Assembly: GCF_000993785.3 (NCBI RefSeq)
Contig: NZ_CP009922.3
Span: forward strand, 5,084,001 to 5,148,000
Direction of reading: 5' to 3'
From: Streptomyces xiamenensis
Lineage (GTDB): Bacteria; Actinomycetota; Actinomycetes; Streptomycetales; Streptomycetaceae
Length of the DNA: 64,000 nt
Shown: piece by piece, positions 42,209 through 52,480 of the stretch
Layout: every line of letters starts with the position of its first letter
Position numbering within the stretch: position 1 is the stretch's first letter
Made by a program: the position numbers and the translations under genes
The notes under the pieces: model-generated
The model's input: the letters and a program-made list of their open reading frames with translations, nothing else
What the model was told of the DNA's origin: nothing
The model's database searches: none

Positions 42209-45200
42209 ATGGCTGATCACCTCAGCGTCGCCGGGATGTCACATGTCTCGGGCGGCGAGATTCTCCATGCGCCGAATTGGACCCATGTCTTCGCGGCACT
42301 GCGGGACGCGGCCCACCGGGCGCCGGACACCACGATGCATTTCTACGACGCCGGGGGCGCGTACCGCAGTACGACCTACGCGGGTCTGCGCGACGAGGCA
42401 CTGCGGCTGTCCCGGTGGCTGACCGGCGAGGCCGGTCTGCGGCCCGGTGACCATCTGGTCCTCCAGATACCCGACGGCCACGAATATCTGCCCCTGTTCT
42501 GGGCGGCGATGCACGCCGGCGTCGTCGCCGTGCCGATGAGCGTCCCCCCGGTCCTGCGGCGCGAGACCCTCGAAGGGGTCTCCCGGGTCCTGGAGACGCT
42601 CGGCACCGGCCGGATCCTGGTGGGCACGGCCATCGCCGAGGAGTACCCCCCGGTCCTGGAGCTCCTGGGACACGACCCCGGGTCGGTCCTGACCTTCCCC
42701 CCGGCCGCCGAACTGCCCGCCGCCCCCGACCCGGAGACCGAGCCGGCCACCGCGCCCGGGGACGCCGCGGTCATCTTCTTCACCTCCGGCAGCACCGGGA
42801 CACCGAAGGGCGCCGTGCAGACACACCGCTCGATGCTCGCGCGGGAGGCCGCCGTCCTGCAGGACGACGGCCCGGTGACCGACGTCCAGCTCAACTGGAT
42901 GCCGCTGGAGCACGCCGCGGGCATCCTCATGTCCCATCTGCGGGGCGTCTTCCGGCTGGCCGAACAGGTACAGGTCGCTCCCGGGCACATCCTGGCCGAC
43001 CCGCTCACGCTGCTCGACCTCGTCGACCGGCACCGCGTCACCTACACCTGGGCGCCGCAGTTCGCCTACTCGCTCCTCAACAACCTGGTACGGGCCCGCG
43101 AACACGCCGACTGGGACCTGTCCTGCCTGCGCCAGGTCATCAACGCCGGTGAGATGGTGAACGCCCGGCTGACCGGCCTGCTGTGCGAGGCGCTGGCCGG
43201 CCACGGTCTGCGGCCCGAGGTCTTCGTGCCGGTCTGGGGCATGGCCGAGACCTGCTCCGGGGTGCTCTACAACCGGAACTTCCGCCCGCTCGCCGGCGCC
43301 GCGCCCGGTGCGGACGGCGAGGACGGCGCGCGCACCGCGCAGTTCGTCTCCCTGGGGCGCCCCATTCCCGGACTGGAGGTCGCCGTTCTCGACGCGGCCG
43401 GTGACATCCTCCCCGAGGGCGAGGTGGGCCACCTGGTGGTCAGGGGCGCGTGCGTGACCCCCGCGTACTTCCGCAACCCCGAGGTCAACCAGGAGGCGTT
43501 CACCGCCGAGGGGTGGTTCCGCACCGGCGACCTCGCCCGCATCCTGGACGGCGAGGTCACCATGACCGGCCGGGCCAAGCAGATCCTCGTCGTCAACGGC
43601 CTCAACGTGGACCTCTCCGAGGTCGAGGCGGCGATCGAGGAACTGCCCGGCGTGGAGACCAGCTTCACCGCCGCCTGGGCGCACACCGACCCCGCCTCCG
43701 GTGAGGACCGGGCGATCGTCTTCTTCGTGCCGCGCGACGAGCGCATGGAGGACCTGCCCGTCGAGGAGATCCGCGCCCAGGTGCTGCGCAGGATCGGCGT
43801 ACGGCTGCACGCGGTCGTCCCCGTACGGCGCCGCGACATCCCCAAGACCAACCTCGGCAAGATCCAGCGCGCCAAGCTCGGAGCCCGGTTCCGGGACGGC
43901 GAGTTCGCCGACCGCGCCGTGGGCGAGTCCGGCGGCGGCCGGGCGCGCGCCGGTGAGACGCTGGCCTCCCTGGTCGGCCCCGGACGCTATCTGACGGCCT
44001 CCCCGCAGGAGGCGGAGGCGGCCCGCGCCGTACCTCCAGGACCCGCGCCCGCGCCCGTGCTGGGCGGGCTGGGCGGCGCATGGGACCGCGACGAGGCTCT
44101 CGAGGCCGCCGTCCGCGCTCTGCCCGGCGTGGTGGACGTACGGGTGTGGACCTCCGAGGTGCTGCTGCCCGGGACGCGCGGCGCGCTGGCCGCCGTGGAG
44201 ACCCGGCTCGACCATCCCGACTACCGCGAGGCGGTCCGCGAACGCCTCGCCCGCCGGCTCAGGCGCTCCGGTGTGACCGTCCACGAGATGGCCTTCGGGA
44301 GCGGTCTGGCGGACCACCCGGACGGCGATCTGCTCACCGCGCTCACCACACCCGGCGCTCCGGGCCCGCTCGTCCCCGCGGTCCCCGCGCCGATCGGCGC
44401 CTACCGCGACATCCTGCTGCCGTCCGGCCCGCCCGAGCAGGCGGCCCCCGACGAGGCGAGCACGCTGCTCGTCCTCACCGATGACCCCACCGTGGTGGGG
44501 CGGTTCGCCGCCGACCCGGCGCGCGACGTGGTCTGGGCCCACACCCCGCAGGCACCCGGGGCGGACTCGGCCGTGGTGCCGCCCAGCGTCCTGGTGACCG
44601 AGGTCGACCCCCGCGACGAGGAGGCGTACCGCTCGCTCGCCTCGACGCTGCGCGCGGCCGGCGCCGACACCGTCGCCGTGGCGCACCTGTGGGCCATGGA
44701 CACCGGCGGGGACGACGGGCACCGTGATGTGCTCGACGCGCAGGACCGGGGCGTCTTCAGCCTGCAGCACCTGTGGCGGCTGCTGCCCGAGGCCGGGGTC
44801 ACCCTCACCCGTACCACCGTGGTCACCCGCGCCGCGCTGGGCCCGCTGGACGCCAACCCGGGGTACCGGGCCGCCGCGGTCTCCGCCTTCGTGCGCGGCG
44901 CGGTGGCCGAGGGGCACACCGCCGTGCACATCGACCTGTCCGGAACGGGCGGCGATGTGGTGGAGGTCGTCCGCCGCGAGGAGACCACGGCCGCCGACGG
45001 CACGTCGGTGGCGTACGTGGACGGTGTCCGCCACCTCCAGGGACTTGAGGCGCTGCCGCTGCCCGAGGGGCCCTCACCGCTGGCGCTGCGGGACGGCTTC
45101 GTCGTGGTGACCGGTGGTCTGGGCGGCATCGGCCGGCTGCTGACCGCGTTCCTGCTGCGGCACTTCGGCCGGGACGTCCTGGTGCTGGGGCGGCGCGACC

Positions 45201-48200
45201 CGGAGCGGGCGGAGCGGGAGATCGCCGAACTGCGGGCGCTCGCACGCGAGCACGGGGGCGCGTTCACCTACCGCCGGTGCGACCTGGGCGACGCGAGCGC
45301 GCTGCGGGCGGCGGTCGAAGGACACGCCGCCTCCTCGGGGCTGCCCCTTCAGGGCGTGTTCCACCTCGCCGGCGTGATTCACGAGGCCCTGATCGCCGAG
45401 CAGTCGGTCGCCGATCTGCGGGCGGTGTACGCACCGAAGGTGCGCGCCCTGCACCTGCTGGGCGAGCTGCTGCTGGAGCGCCACCCGGACGCCTTCCTGG
45501 TCGCCTTCGCCAGCGCCCGGAGCCTGGCCCCGGGCACCACCGTCTCCGGCTACGTCTCCGCCTCGGACTTCGCGGCCCACCACGCCGCCCACCTGCGTTC
45601 GCGCGGGCTGGCGGCCACCTCCGTGGCCTGGGGCGTGTGGGAGGAGACCGGCATGAGCCGCAACCTGCGCGTCAACCGGTCGCTGAGCCGCCGCGGCATC
45701 GGGACGATGGACCCGTTGCGGGCCCTGCTCGCGCTGTCCCGCGCCGTCGGCACCGACGCCTCCGGCGTCCATCTGGGGGTGGACGGGGCCCGGTTGCCGT
45801 CCTCGCTGCCCGTGCGGGAGGACCGACCCGACCTGGACGACGTGTGCGTGATCACCGACTTCGCCACCTTCGAGGAGGCGTTCGCCCCCCGCGCGGCGGA
45901 GATCGCCGCCGCACTGCGGCCGGACCACGGTGACCGGCCCCCGCGCTACGCGCTCCTCGACGAGGTACCGCTGGACCGCAACGGCGCCGTCGACCGCTCC
46001 GCCGTGCTCAGCCGGCTGGACGTGCTGCGCGGCGAGGTGACCGTCGAGGGCCCGCGCGGCCCCCTGGAGGAGCGCATCCGCGACATCTGCCGCGCGGTCT
46101 TCCGGGTGGACACCATCGGCGTCACCGAGAACCTCTTCGATGTCGGCGCCGACTCCATCGCCACCATCCAGCTGCTGGCGCGGCTGCGCGACGAGAACGT
46201 CGTCCAGGTCTCCCACCAGGCGTTCTACGCGGAGCCGACGATCCGGCACCTGGCGGAGCAGGCGGCGGCGGCCGGGGCGGAGCACACCGCGCCCGAGCGC
46301 GCCGGCGAGCCCGCACCGCCGCGCAGCGGGGCGGCCGGCGACAGCCCGCTGACCCCGCAGCAGCGCCGCCTGTGGTTCCTCTTCGAGGCCGACCCGCAGA
46401 GCCCGTACTACAACAACACCGTGTCCATCACGGTGACCGGCGAGGTCGCGGCGCCGCTGCTCAAGGTCGCGGTGATGCAGCTGATCGACCGGCACGAGGC
46501 GCTGCGGGTACGGTTCGGCGCCGGCGAGGACGGCGAGATCGTCCAGCGCCTCGTCCCGGTGGAGGAGCTGGGCCTGGAGCTCACCGAGCACGACCTGCGC
46601 GCGGTGCCGCGGGAGGAGCGCGCGGCACGGGTGGAGCGGATCATCGCGGATTCCGCCGCGATCCCCTTCGACCTGCCGGCGCAGCCGCCGGTGCGGGCCG
46701 CCGTCGTCCGGGAGAGCGAGGACCGGGCGACCATCGTGCTGACGATCCATCACATCGTCTCCGACGGCTGGTCGATGGGCGTCATCCTGTCCGACCTGGC
46801 CGCGATCCACGGCGACCTGCTGGCCCACGGCGTGGTGCGGCTGGACCCGATCCGCGGGCTCTACCCCCGGTACGTGACGGAGGTGACCGCGTACGAGGGG
46901 TCCCCGGCCCACCGCGAGCAGCTCGACTACTGGACGGAGCAGCTCGGGGACGTCACCGTCCCGGCGGAGCTGCCCGGCCGGGTGACCGGCGGCGAGCCGG
47001 CCGGCTCGGCGGGCGACCACATCACCGCGGTCGTGGACCCCGAGGTCCTGGCCGGCCTGCGCCGGCTGGCGCGCGAGCACGGCGTCTCGCTCTATGTGCT
47101 GCTGCTCGCCGCCTACGCGGTGCTGCACCAGCGGCTGACCCTGAGCGACCACGTCCGGCTCGGCACACTCGTCGCCAACCGGGGCCTCGGCGACACCGCC
47201 GGAATGGTCGGGTTCCTGGCCAACACACTGCCGCTGGACCTCCGGGTCGATGACACGGAGCCCTTCTCGGCGCTGCTGGACCAGGTCAAGCGCAAGGTGA
47301 TCGGCCTCCACGACAACCAGGACGTGCAGTTCGACTCCCTGGTGCAGGTGCTGCAACCGGAGCGGGCACACAACAGGAACCCGCTCTTCCAGGTGCTGTT
47401 CGCGCTGCAGAACGCCCAGATCGAGCAGGTGACCACCCCCGAGGCGTCGTGGCGGCTGCGGATCTGGGAGAGCGAGACCGCCAAATTCGACCTGTCGGTC
47501 CAGGCGTTCGAGCGGGAAGGGCGTCTCGACCTGGTCTTCGAGTACCGCCGCGACCTGTTCGCCCGCCGCGACGTCGAGCGCTGGAGCGAGGCCTATCTGA
47601 CGGTGCTCGGCGACCTTCCCGGCCTGCGGGACCCGCGGGTCGGCGGCATCGAGATCGCCGGCCCCGCCGAGCGGCGGCGCGTCCTGTCGATCAACGGCCC
47701 GCTCGACGGCCCGCTGCCCGCGTCCATCCCGTCCCGGCTGGCCGAGGTGGTACGGGAGCGGCCGGACGCGACGGCGCTGGTGATGGGCGCGGAGCGGTTC
47801 ACCTTCGCGGAGCTGTGGGACCGCTCGGGCGCCTGCGCCGAGCGGCTGCGCGCCCGGGGCGTGCGGGCCGGCAGCCGGGTGGCGGTCATGGCCCGCCGCT
47901 CGCCGCACGTGATCATCGCCATGGTCGCCGCGCTGCGCCTGGGCGCCGCCTACGTACCGCTGCGGCCCTCGGACCCGGCGGAGCGCCGTGACCTGGTGCT
48001 GGCGGACTCCGAGGCGGTGCTCCTGCTCGACGAGGCGGAGCACCCGGACTCCGCCGTGCCGCAGCTGACGCTGGGCGGCTACGACGTGCCGCCGGGCGAC
48101 GGCGCCGCCGCGCGGCCCGACCACACCGGCGACGCGGCCACCACGGCCGCCTACGTCATGTACACCTCCGGCAGCACCGGCCGTCCCAAGGGCGTGGTGG

Positions 48201-51200
48201 TCTCCGCCGAGAACATCCTGCGCCTGGTGCACGCACCCACCTTCGTCACCCTCGGGGAGCGGGACGTGGTGCTCCAGACGGGATCGCTCACCTTCGACGC
48301 CTCCACCCTGGAGGTGTGGGGAGCGCTGCTCAACGGGGCGCGACTGCACCTGGTGGACGAGCACGTGCTGCTGGACGCGACCACCCTGCGGGCCGCCGTC
48401 CGGGACACGGGCGCCACCGTGATGTGGGCGAGCGCCCCGCTGTTCAACCAGATCGTGGACGCCGACCCGGCCGCCTTCACCGGGCTGCGGCAACTGCTGG
48501 TCGGCGGCGACGTGCTGTCACCCCGGCACATCCGCGCCGTCCTCGACGCCGACCCCGGCGTGCGCGTCATCAACGGCTACGGCCCGACCGAGAACACCAC
48601 CTTCTCCACCACGCACCCGATCCCGGCCGACCACCCCGATGACCGGCCCGTCCCCATCGGGCGCCCCATCGGCGGATCCTCGGCGTACGTGCTCAGTGGC
48701 GCCGGCCGGCTCCAGCCCGTCGGCGTCCCCGGCGAACTGTACGTGGGCGGCCGGGGAGTGGCGCTGGGCTATCTGAACCGCCCCGACCTCACCGCCGCCG
48801 CGTTCTCCCGGGACCCCTTCACCGCGAACGGGCGCATGTACCGCACCGGCGACCTGGTGCGGCTCAACGAGGACCTCGACATCGAGTTCATCGGACGGGT
48901 CGACCACCAGGTCAAGATCCGCGGCTTCCGGGTCGAACTGCCGGAGATCGAACGCGTCGCGCGCTCCCTGGCGTACGTGCGGGAGATCGTCGTCGAGGCG
49001 CGCAAGGGCGCGAGCGGCGGACTGCGGCTGGTCGGGTTCTGGTCCGGCGAGAGCGACCGGGACCTCCGCGCCGACCTGGAACGGCTGCTGCCCGACTACA
49101 TGGTCCCCTCGGTCCTGGTGCCGCTGGAGCGGCTGCCGCTGGACCGCAACGGCAAGGTCGACCGCCGTGCGCTGGCCGGCGTCGAGATCGCTGCCGCCCG
49201 GCCCGAGGGCGCCACGGGCGACCGGCCGACCGTGGACGAACTGGGCCCCGAGGCCGCCGAACTGCGCCGGGTGTGGGCCGAACTCCTCGGAAGCGAGGCG
49301 TTCGGCGCCGACGACACCTTCTTCAGCCTCGGCGGCGACTCCATCCAGGTCATCCAGATGACCAACCGGCTGCGCGGCTCCGGCTACCACCTCTCCGCCA
49401 AGGACGTCTTCGAGAACCAGACGATCCGCAAGCTGGCCCGCGTCCTGCGCCCGGGCCGGACGGCGGCGGCCGTCGTCGAACGGCAGGACACCGCGCAACT
49501 GGCGCCGATGCACGCCTGGATCCTCGACGCCCTGGGCGAGGAGGAGTGGCTGGGCCACTGGAACCTCCCGCTGGTGCTGGACCTCGACGAGGACCACCCC
49601 CCGCAGCGCATCGCCGCGGCCCTGCGCGCGGTGGCCGCCCAGCATCGCGCGCTGCGCTCCCGGCTGCACCGGGTGGACGGCGTCTGGCACTACGAGGAGG
49701 ACCTGCCCGCCGCCGAGATCCCCGTCCGGGCCTGGGCGGTGACCGACCTCGCGGAGATCACCGGCGAACTGACCGAACTCCAGCGGACACTGGACCCGGC
49801 GCGCGGGCGGATGCTCCAGGCGGCCAAGGTGACCACGGGGGAGGGGCACAAGCTCGTCCTGGCGGTGCACCACCTGGTCAGCGACGGCGTCTCGCTGCGC
49901 ATCCTGGCCCGCGACCTGCGCACGGCCCTGCGGGAGGAGAGCGGCACGCTGCCCGCCACCACCGGCACGGCCACCTACTCCTCGTGGATCGCCGCCACCC
50001 ACCTGCGGGCGGACTCGCCCACGCGACAGGACCAGGTGGCCTACTGGTCGGATGTCACCGACCGGGTCCGCAGCCCGTTCCCCCACGTGGTGCTCACCGA
50101 AGAGGCCACCGTGGACCGGGAGTTCCGTCTCCCGGAGCGGGCCACCGAGACGCTCTCGCGCATCGGGCGCGGCTTCCCCGGCGCCGAACTCCAGCACGCG
50201 CTGCTGGCGACGCTGGCCACCGCGTACGGCGAGGCGTTCGGCACGCGGGAACTGCCGGTGCTGCTGGAGGGCCACGGCCGGGCCGACGTCGTGGACGACC
50301 TCGACCTGTCCGGCACCGTCGGCTGGTTCACCAGCATCTATCCCACGGTGCTGCCCACCGGCCCCCGGCAGGACCCGATCGCCGCGGTCCTGGCCTGCCG
50401 CGCCCACCTGGACGGCATCCCGGCCGGTGGTCGCGACTACGGGGCCCTCGCCTTCCTCACCGGCGCGGTCCGCCACCCCGCCGCCGCGATCCCCGTCGCG
50501 TTCAACTACCTGGGCGTCATGCCGGCCGGAATGGTCCTGGCGGACGCCGCCTACGGCCTCTTCCGCGCCCCCGACTCGCGGCGCGAGTGCGCCATCGAGG
50601 TCAACATCTTCCGCTACGGCGACGAACTGAAGGTCTCCGCACGGGTGGACCGGCGCTTCGCGGACCGGCCAGAGGTGGCCCGGCTGCTGGCCGGCTACGA
50701 GCAGGGCCTGCTCGACCTCGCCCGGCTGCTGGAGGAGACCCCCACCGGGGCGCACTCCGGGCAGCCCGCCGGGGAGCAGGCCCTCGGCGACGCCGAGCGG
50801 GAACTGCTGCGCGAACGGTACGGCGACCGCGTCGAGCACGTGCTGCCGCTGACCACCACCCAGGAAGGGCTGCTCTACCACGAGCTGATGAACCCCGGCG
50901 GCAGCGACTACTTCGGACAGATCGTCACCACCCTCAGCGGCGACCTGCGGCGGGATCAGTTCGAGGCCGCGTGGCGCACGGTCGTCGCCGAGAACGAGAT
51001 GCTGCGGACCGTCTACAGCTGGGAGAACCTGCCCCACCCCGTCCAGGTCGTCCTGCGCGACCCGGACATCGAGGTCACCCACCGCGACCTGACGGCCCAC
51101 GAAGGCCCCGACGGGGTGGGTGCGGCGGTCGACCGGGCCCTGGCCGAGGACATCGCCCGCGGCTTCGACCTCGCGAACGGACCGCTGCTGCGCATCGCCC

Positions 51201-52456
51201 TGCTGCGGACCGGCCCCCAGGAGCACACGTTCGTGCTGAGCTTCCCCCATCTGTCCCTGGACGGCTGGAGCGTCTTCCGGATGCTCAGCCGGGCGATGGA
51301 GCTCTACGACGCCGACACCACCGAGGCCCTCCCCGCCCCGGCACCCGGCTTCCGGCACTTCGTCCAATGGCAGCACCGCGTGGACCTGAGCGCGGCACGC
51401 GCCTACTGGGCGGAGCACCTCAACGGCGCCAAGGCCTCGGCCCTGCCGCCGGAAGCCGCCCCGCAGGGCGGGGGAGAGGACCGCTTCAGCCAGCTGAACC
51501 TGGTCCTCGGCTCCGAGGAGACCGCCGCCGTCCGGGCGTTCGCCGCCGCCTCCAGCTGCACCCTGGGCACGGTGCTCCAGGCCGCGCTGGCACTGTCCCT
51601 GCGCATCGTCTCCGGGGCCGACGAGGTGATCTTCGGGACCACCGTCTCCGGACGCACCCCCGAGGTGCCGGACGTGGAACGCATCGTGGGCCTGCTCATC
51701 AACACCCTGCCGGTCCGGGTGGAGACCATCGGCGACGAGAAGGTCGGCGAACTGCTCCACCGGCTCCAGCGCGACGGCTTCGCCGCGATGGAACACGGTG
51801 ACCTGGCCACCACCCACATCCTGGAGAGCGCCGGCGTCGGCGCCGGACGCTCCCTGTTCGACGTGCTCTTCATCCTGGAGAACTACCCGCTGGGCCCCGA
51901 GCACCTCAGCTCGCGGCGCCTGGGCATCGGGGAGTTCGCCAGCCACGAGCGCACCAACTACCGGCTCACCGTCGTCGCGGTACCCGGCGACGAACTCACC
52001 GTCCGGTTCTCCTCGACGACCGGAGCCGTCGACCCCGAGTGGGTCGCCGTGTTCGCCCGCGTCTTCCGCTCCTGCCTGTCGCAGATCGCGGAGGGACGGG
52101 CCACCGTGGCCGACATCGACGGCAGCGACCCCGGCGAGGTGGCCGAACTGCTGCGCCGCTCGGAGAACACGCCGACGGTGATCGCCGCACACGAGGACCA
52201 GCGGGAGTTCTTCGACCGCTTCACCGGCCCGGTCTACGTGCTGGACCCGCAGGGGCGCCCGTGCCCGGCCGGCGTCCGGGGCGAGATCTACGCCGGAGCC
52301 GACTCCCCGGCCGCGCTGCCGGCCGACGGGGAGTGGGCGCAGTGGATGGCCGAGGGCGTCATCGCACCCGGCTTCCCCTCACCCAGCCCGTTCCTCTACC
52401 CCACCGGAGACGGTGGCATGTGGGTGGACGGCACCACCATCAAGCTGGACGACTGA
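42209..52456 (+). CDS. Depsipeptide synthetase 1, valinomycin/cereulide type (Vlm1/CesA-like)
   Basis: 3415 residues. Domains by rough residue: keto-acid-type adenylation 25-580 (SGSTGTPKG about 192, IPKTNLGKIQR about 548); ketoreductase 960-1195 (VVTGGLGGIGR); pseudo-Asub piece about 1200-1275 (VPLDRNGAVDRS); PCP1 (Ser1316); C1 1370-1800 (HHIVSDG, His1514-1515); A2 1820-2330; PCP2 (LGGDS, Ser2378); epimerase 2410-2850 (HHLVSDG); C3 2860-3300 (PHLSLDG); and a terminal A-domain-like fragment. A2 specificity positions read D-A-L-W-L-G-G-T-F(-K), the valine code. The first A domain lacks the usual amine-binding Asp region, fitting a 2-oxo acid. Predicted output: reduced hydroxy acid joined to D-Val. 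Confidence 0.9.
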   Translation: MADHLSVAGMSHVSGGEILHAPNWTHVFAALRDAAHRAPDTTMHFYDAGGAYRSTTYAGLRDEALRLSRWLTGEAGLRPGDHLVLQIPDGHEYLPLFWAAMHAGVVAVPMSVPPVLRRETLEGVSRVLETLGTGRILVGTAIAEEYPPVLELLGHDPGSVLTFPPAAELPAAPDPETEPATAPGDAAVIFFTSGSTGTPKGAVQTHRSMLAREAAVLQDDGPVTDVQLNWMPLEHAAGILMSHLRGVFRLAEQVQVAPGHILADPLTLLDLVDRHRVTYTWAPQFAYSLLNNLVRAREHADWDLSCLRQVINAGEMVNARLTGLLCEALAGHGLRPEVFVPVWGMAETCSGVLYNRNFRPLAGAAPGADGEDGARTAQFVSLGRPIPGLEVAVLDAAGDILPEGEVGHLVVRGACVTPAYFRNPEVNQEAFTAEGWFRTGDLARILDGEVTMTGRAKQILVVNGLNVDLSEVEAAIEELPGVETSFTAAWAHTDPASGEDRAIVFFVPRDERMEDLPVEEIRAQVLRRIGVRLHAVVPVRRRDIPKTNLGKIQRAKLGARFRDGEFADRAVGESGGGRARAGETLASLVGPGRYLTASPQEAEAARAVPPGPAPAPVLGGLGGAWDRDEALEAAVRALPGVVDVRVWTSEVLLPGTRGALAAVETRLDHPDYREAVRERLARRLRRSGVTVHEMAFGSGLADHPDGDLLTALTTPGAPGPLVPAVPAPIGAYRDILLPSGPPEQAAPDEASTLLVLTDDPTVVGRFAADPARDVVWAHTPQAPGADSAVVPPSVLVTEVDPRDEEAYRSLASTLRAAGADTVAVAHLWAMDTGGDDGHRDVLDAQDRGVFSLQHLWRLLPEAGVTLTRTTVVTRAALGPLDANPGYRAAAVSAFVRGAVAEGHTAVHIDLSGTGGDVVEVVRREETTAADGTSVAYVDGVRHLQGLEALPLPEGPSPLALRDGFVVVTGGLGGIGRLLTAFLLRHFGRDVLVLGRRDPERAEREIAELRALAREHGGAFTYRRCDLGDASALRAAVEGHAASSGLPLQGVFHLAGVIHEALIAEQSVADLRAVYAPKVRALHLLGELLLERHPDAFLVAFASARSLAPGTTVSGYVSASDFAAHHAAHLRSRGLAATSVAWGVWEETGMSRNLRVNRSLSRRGIGTMDPLRALLALSRAVGTDASGVHLGVDGARLPSSLPVREDRPDLDDVCVITDFATFEEAFAPRAAEIAAALRPDHGDRPPRYALLDEVPLDRNGAVDRSAVLSRLDVLRGEVTVEGPRGPLEERIRDICRAVFRVDTIGVTENLFDVGADSIATIQLLARLRDENVVQVSHQAFYAEPTIRHLAEQAAAAGAEHTAPERAGEPAPPRSGAAGDSPLTPQQRRLWFLFEADPQSPYYNNTVSITVTGEVAAPLLKVAVMQLIDRHEALRVRFGAGEDGEIVQRLVPVEELGLELTEHDLRAVPREERAARVERIIADSAAIPFDLPAQPPVRAAVVRESEDRATIVLTIHHIVSDGWSMGVILSDLAAIHGDLLAHGVVRLDPIRGLYPRYVTEVTAYEGSPAHREQLDYWTEQLGDVTVPAELPGRVTGGEPAGSAGDHITAVVDPEVLAGLRRLAREHGVSLYVLLLAAYAVLHQRLTLSDHVRLGTLVANRGLGDTAGMVGFLANTLPLDLRVDDTEPFSALLDQVKRKVIGLHDNQDVQFDSLVQVLQPERAHNRNPLFQVLFALQNAQIEQVTTPEASWRLRIWESETAKFDLSVQAFEREGRLDLVFEYRRDLFARRDVERWSEAYLTVLGDLPGLRDPRVGGIEIAGPAERRRVLSINGPLDGPLPASIPSRLAEVVRERPDATALVMGAERFTFAELWDRSGACAERLRARGVRAGSRVAVMARRSPHVIIAMVAALRLGAAYVPLRPSDPAERRDLVLADSEAVLLLDEAEHPDSAVPQLTLGGYDVPPGDGAAARPDHTGDAATTAAYVMYTSGSTGRPKGVVVSAENILRLVHAPTFVTLGERDVVLQTGSLTFDASTLEVWGALLNGARLHLVDEHVLLDATTLRAAVRDTGATVMWASAPLFNQIVDADPAAFTGLRQLLVGGDVLSPRHIRAVLDADPGVRVINGYGPTENTTFSTTHPIPADHPDDRPVPIGRPIGGSSAYVLSGAGRLQPVGVPGELYVGGRGVALGYLNRPDLTAAAFSRDPFTANGRMYRTGDLVRLNEDLDIEFIGRVDHQVKIRGFRVELPEIERVARSLAYVREIVVEARKGASGGLRLVGFWSGESDRDLRADLERLLPDYMVPSVLVPLERLPLDRNGKVDRRALAGVEIAAARPEGATGDRPTVDELGPEAAELRRVWAELLGSEAFGADDTFFSLGGDSIQVIQMTNRLRGSGYHLSAKDVFENQTIRKLARVLRPGRTAAAVVERQDTAQLAPMHAWILDALGEEEWLGHWNLPLVLDLDEDHPPQRIAAALRAVAAQHRALRSRLHRVDGVWHYEEDLPAAEIPVRAWAVTDLAEITGELTELQRTLDPARGRMLQAAKVTTGEGHKLVLAVHHLVSDGVSLRILARDLRTALREESGTLPATTGTATYSSWIAATHLRADSPTRQDQVAYWSDVTDRVRSPFPHVVLTEEATVDREFRLPERATETLSRIGRGFPGAELQHALLATLATAYGEAFGTRELPVLLEGHGRADVVDDLDLSGTVGWFTSIYPTVLPTGPRQDPIAAVLACRAHLDGIPAGGRDYGALAFLTGAVRHPAAAIPVAFNYLGVMPAGMVLADAAYGLFRAPDSRRECAIEVNIFRYGDELKVSARVDRRFADRPEVARLLAGYEQGLLDLARLLEETPTGAHSGQPAGEQALGDAERELLRERYGDRVEHVLPLTTTQEGLLYHELMNPGGSDYFGQIVTTLSGDLRRDQFEAAWRTVVAENEMLRTVYSWENLPHPVQVVLRDPDIEVTHRDLTAHEGPDGVGAAVDRALAEDIARGFDLANGPLLRIALLRTGPQEHTFVLSFPHLSLDGWSVFRMLSRAMELYDADTTEALPAPAPGFRHFVQWQHRVDLSAARAYWAEHLNGAKASALPPEAAPQGGGEDRFSQLNLVLGSEETAAVRAFAAASSCTLGTVLQAALALSLRIVSGADEVIFGTTVSGRTPEVPDVERIVGLLINTLPVRVETIGDEKVGELLHRLQRDGFAAMEHGDLATTHILESAGVGAGRSLFDVLFILENYPLGPEHLSSRRLGIGEFASHERTNYRLTVVAVPGDELTVRFSSTTGAVDPEWVAVFARVFRSCLSQIAEGRATVADIDGSDPGEVAELLRRSENTPTVIAAHEDQREFFDRFTGPVYVLDPQGRPCPAGVRGEIYAGADSPAALPADGEWAQWMAEGVIAPGFPSPSPFLYPTGDGGMWVDGTTIKLDD

Positions 52457-52480
52457 TCACCAGGAATCGGGGGATTCACC

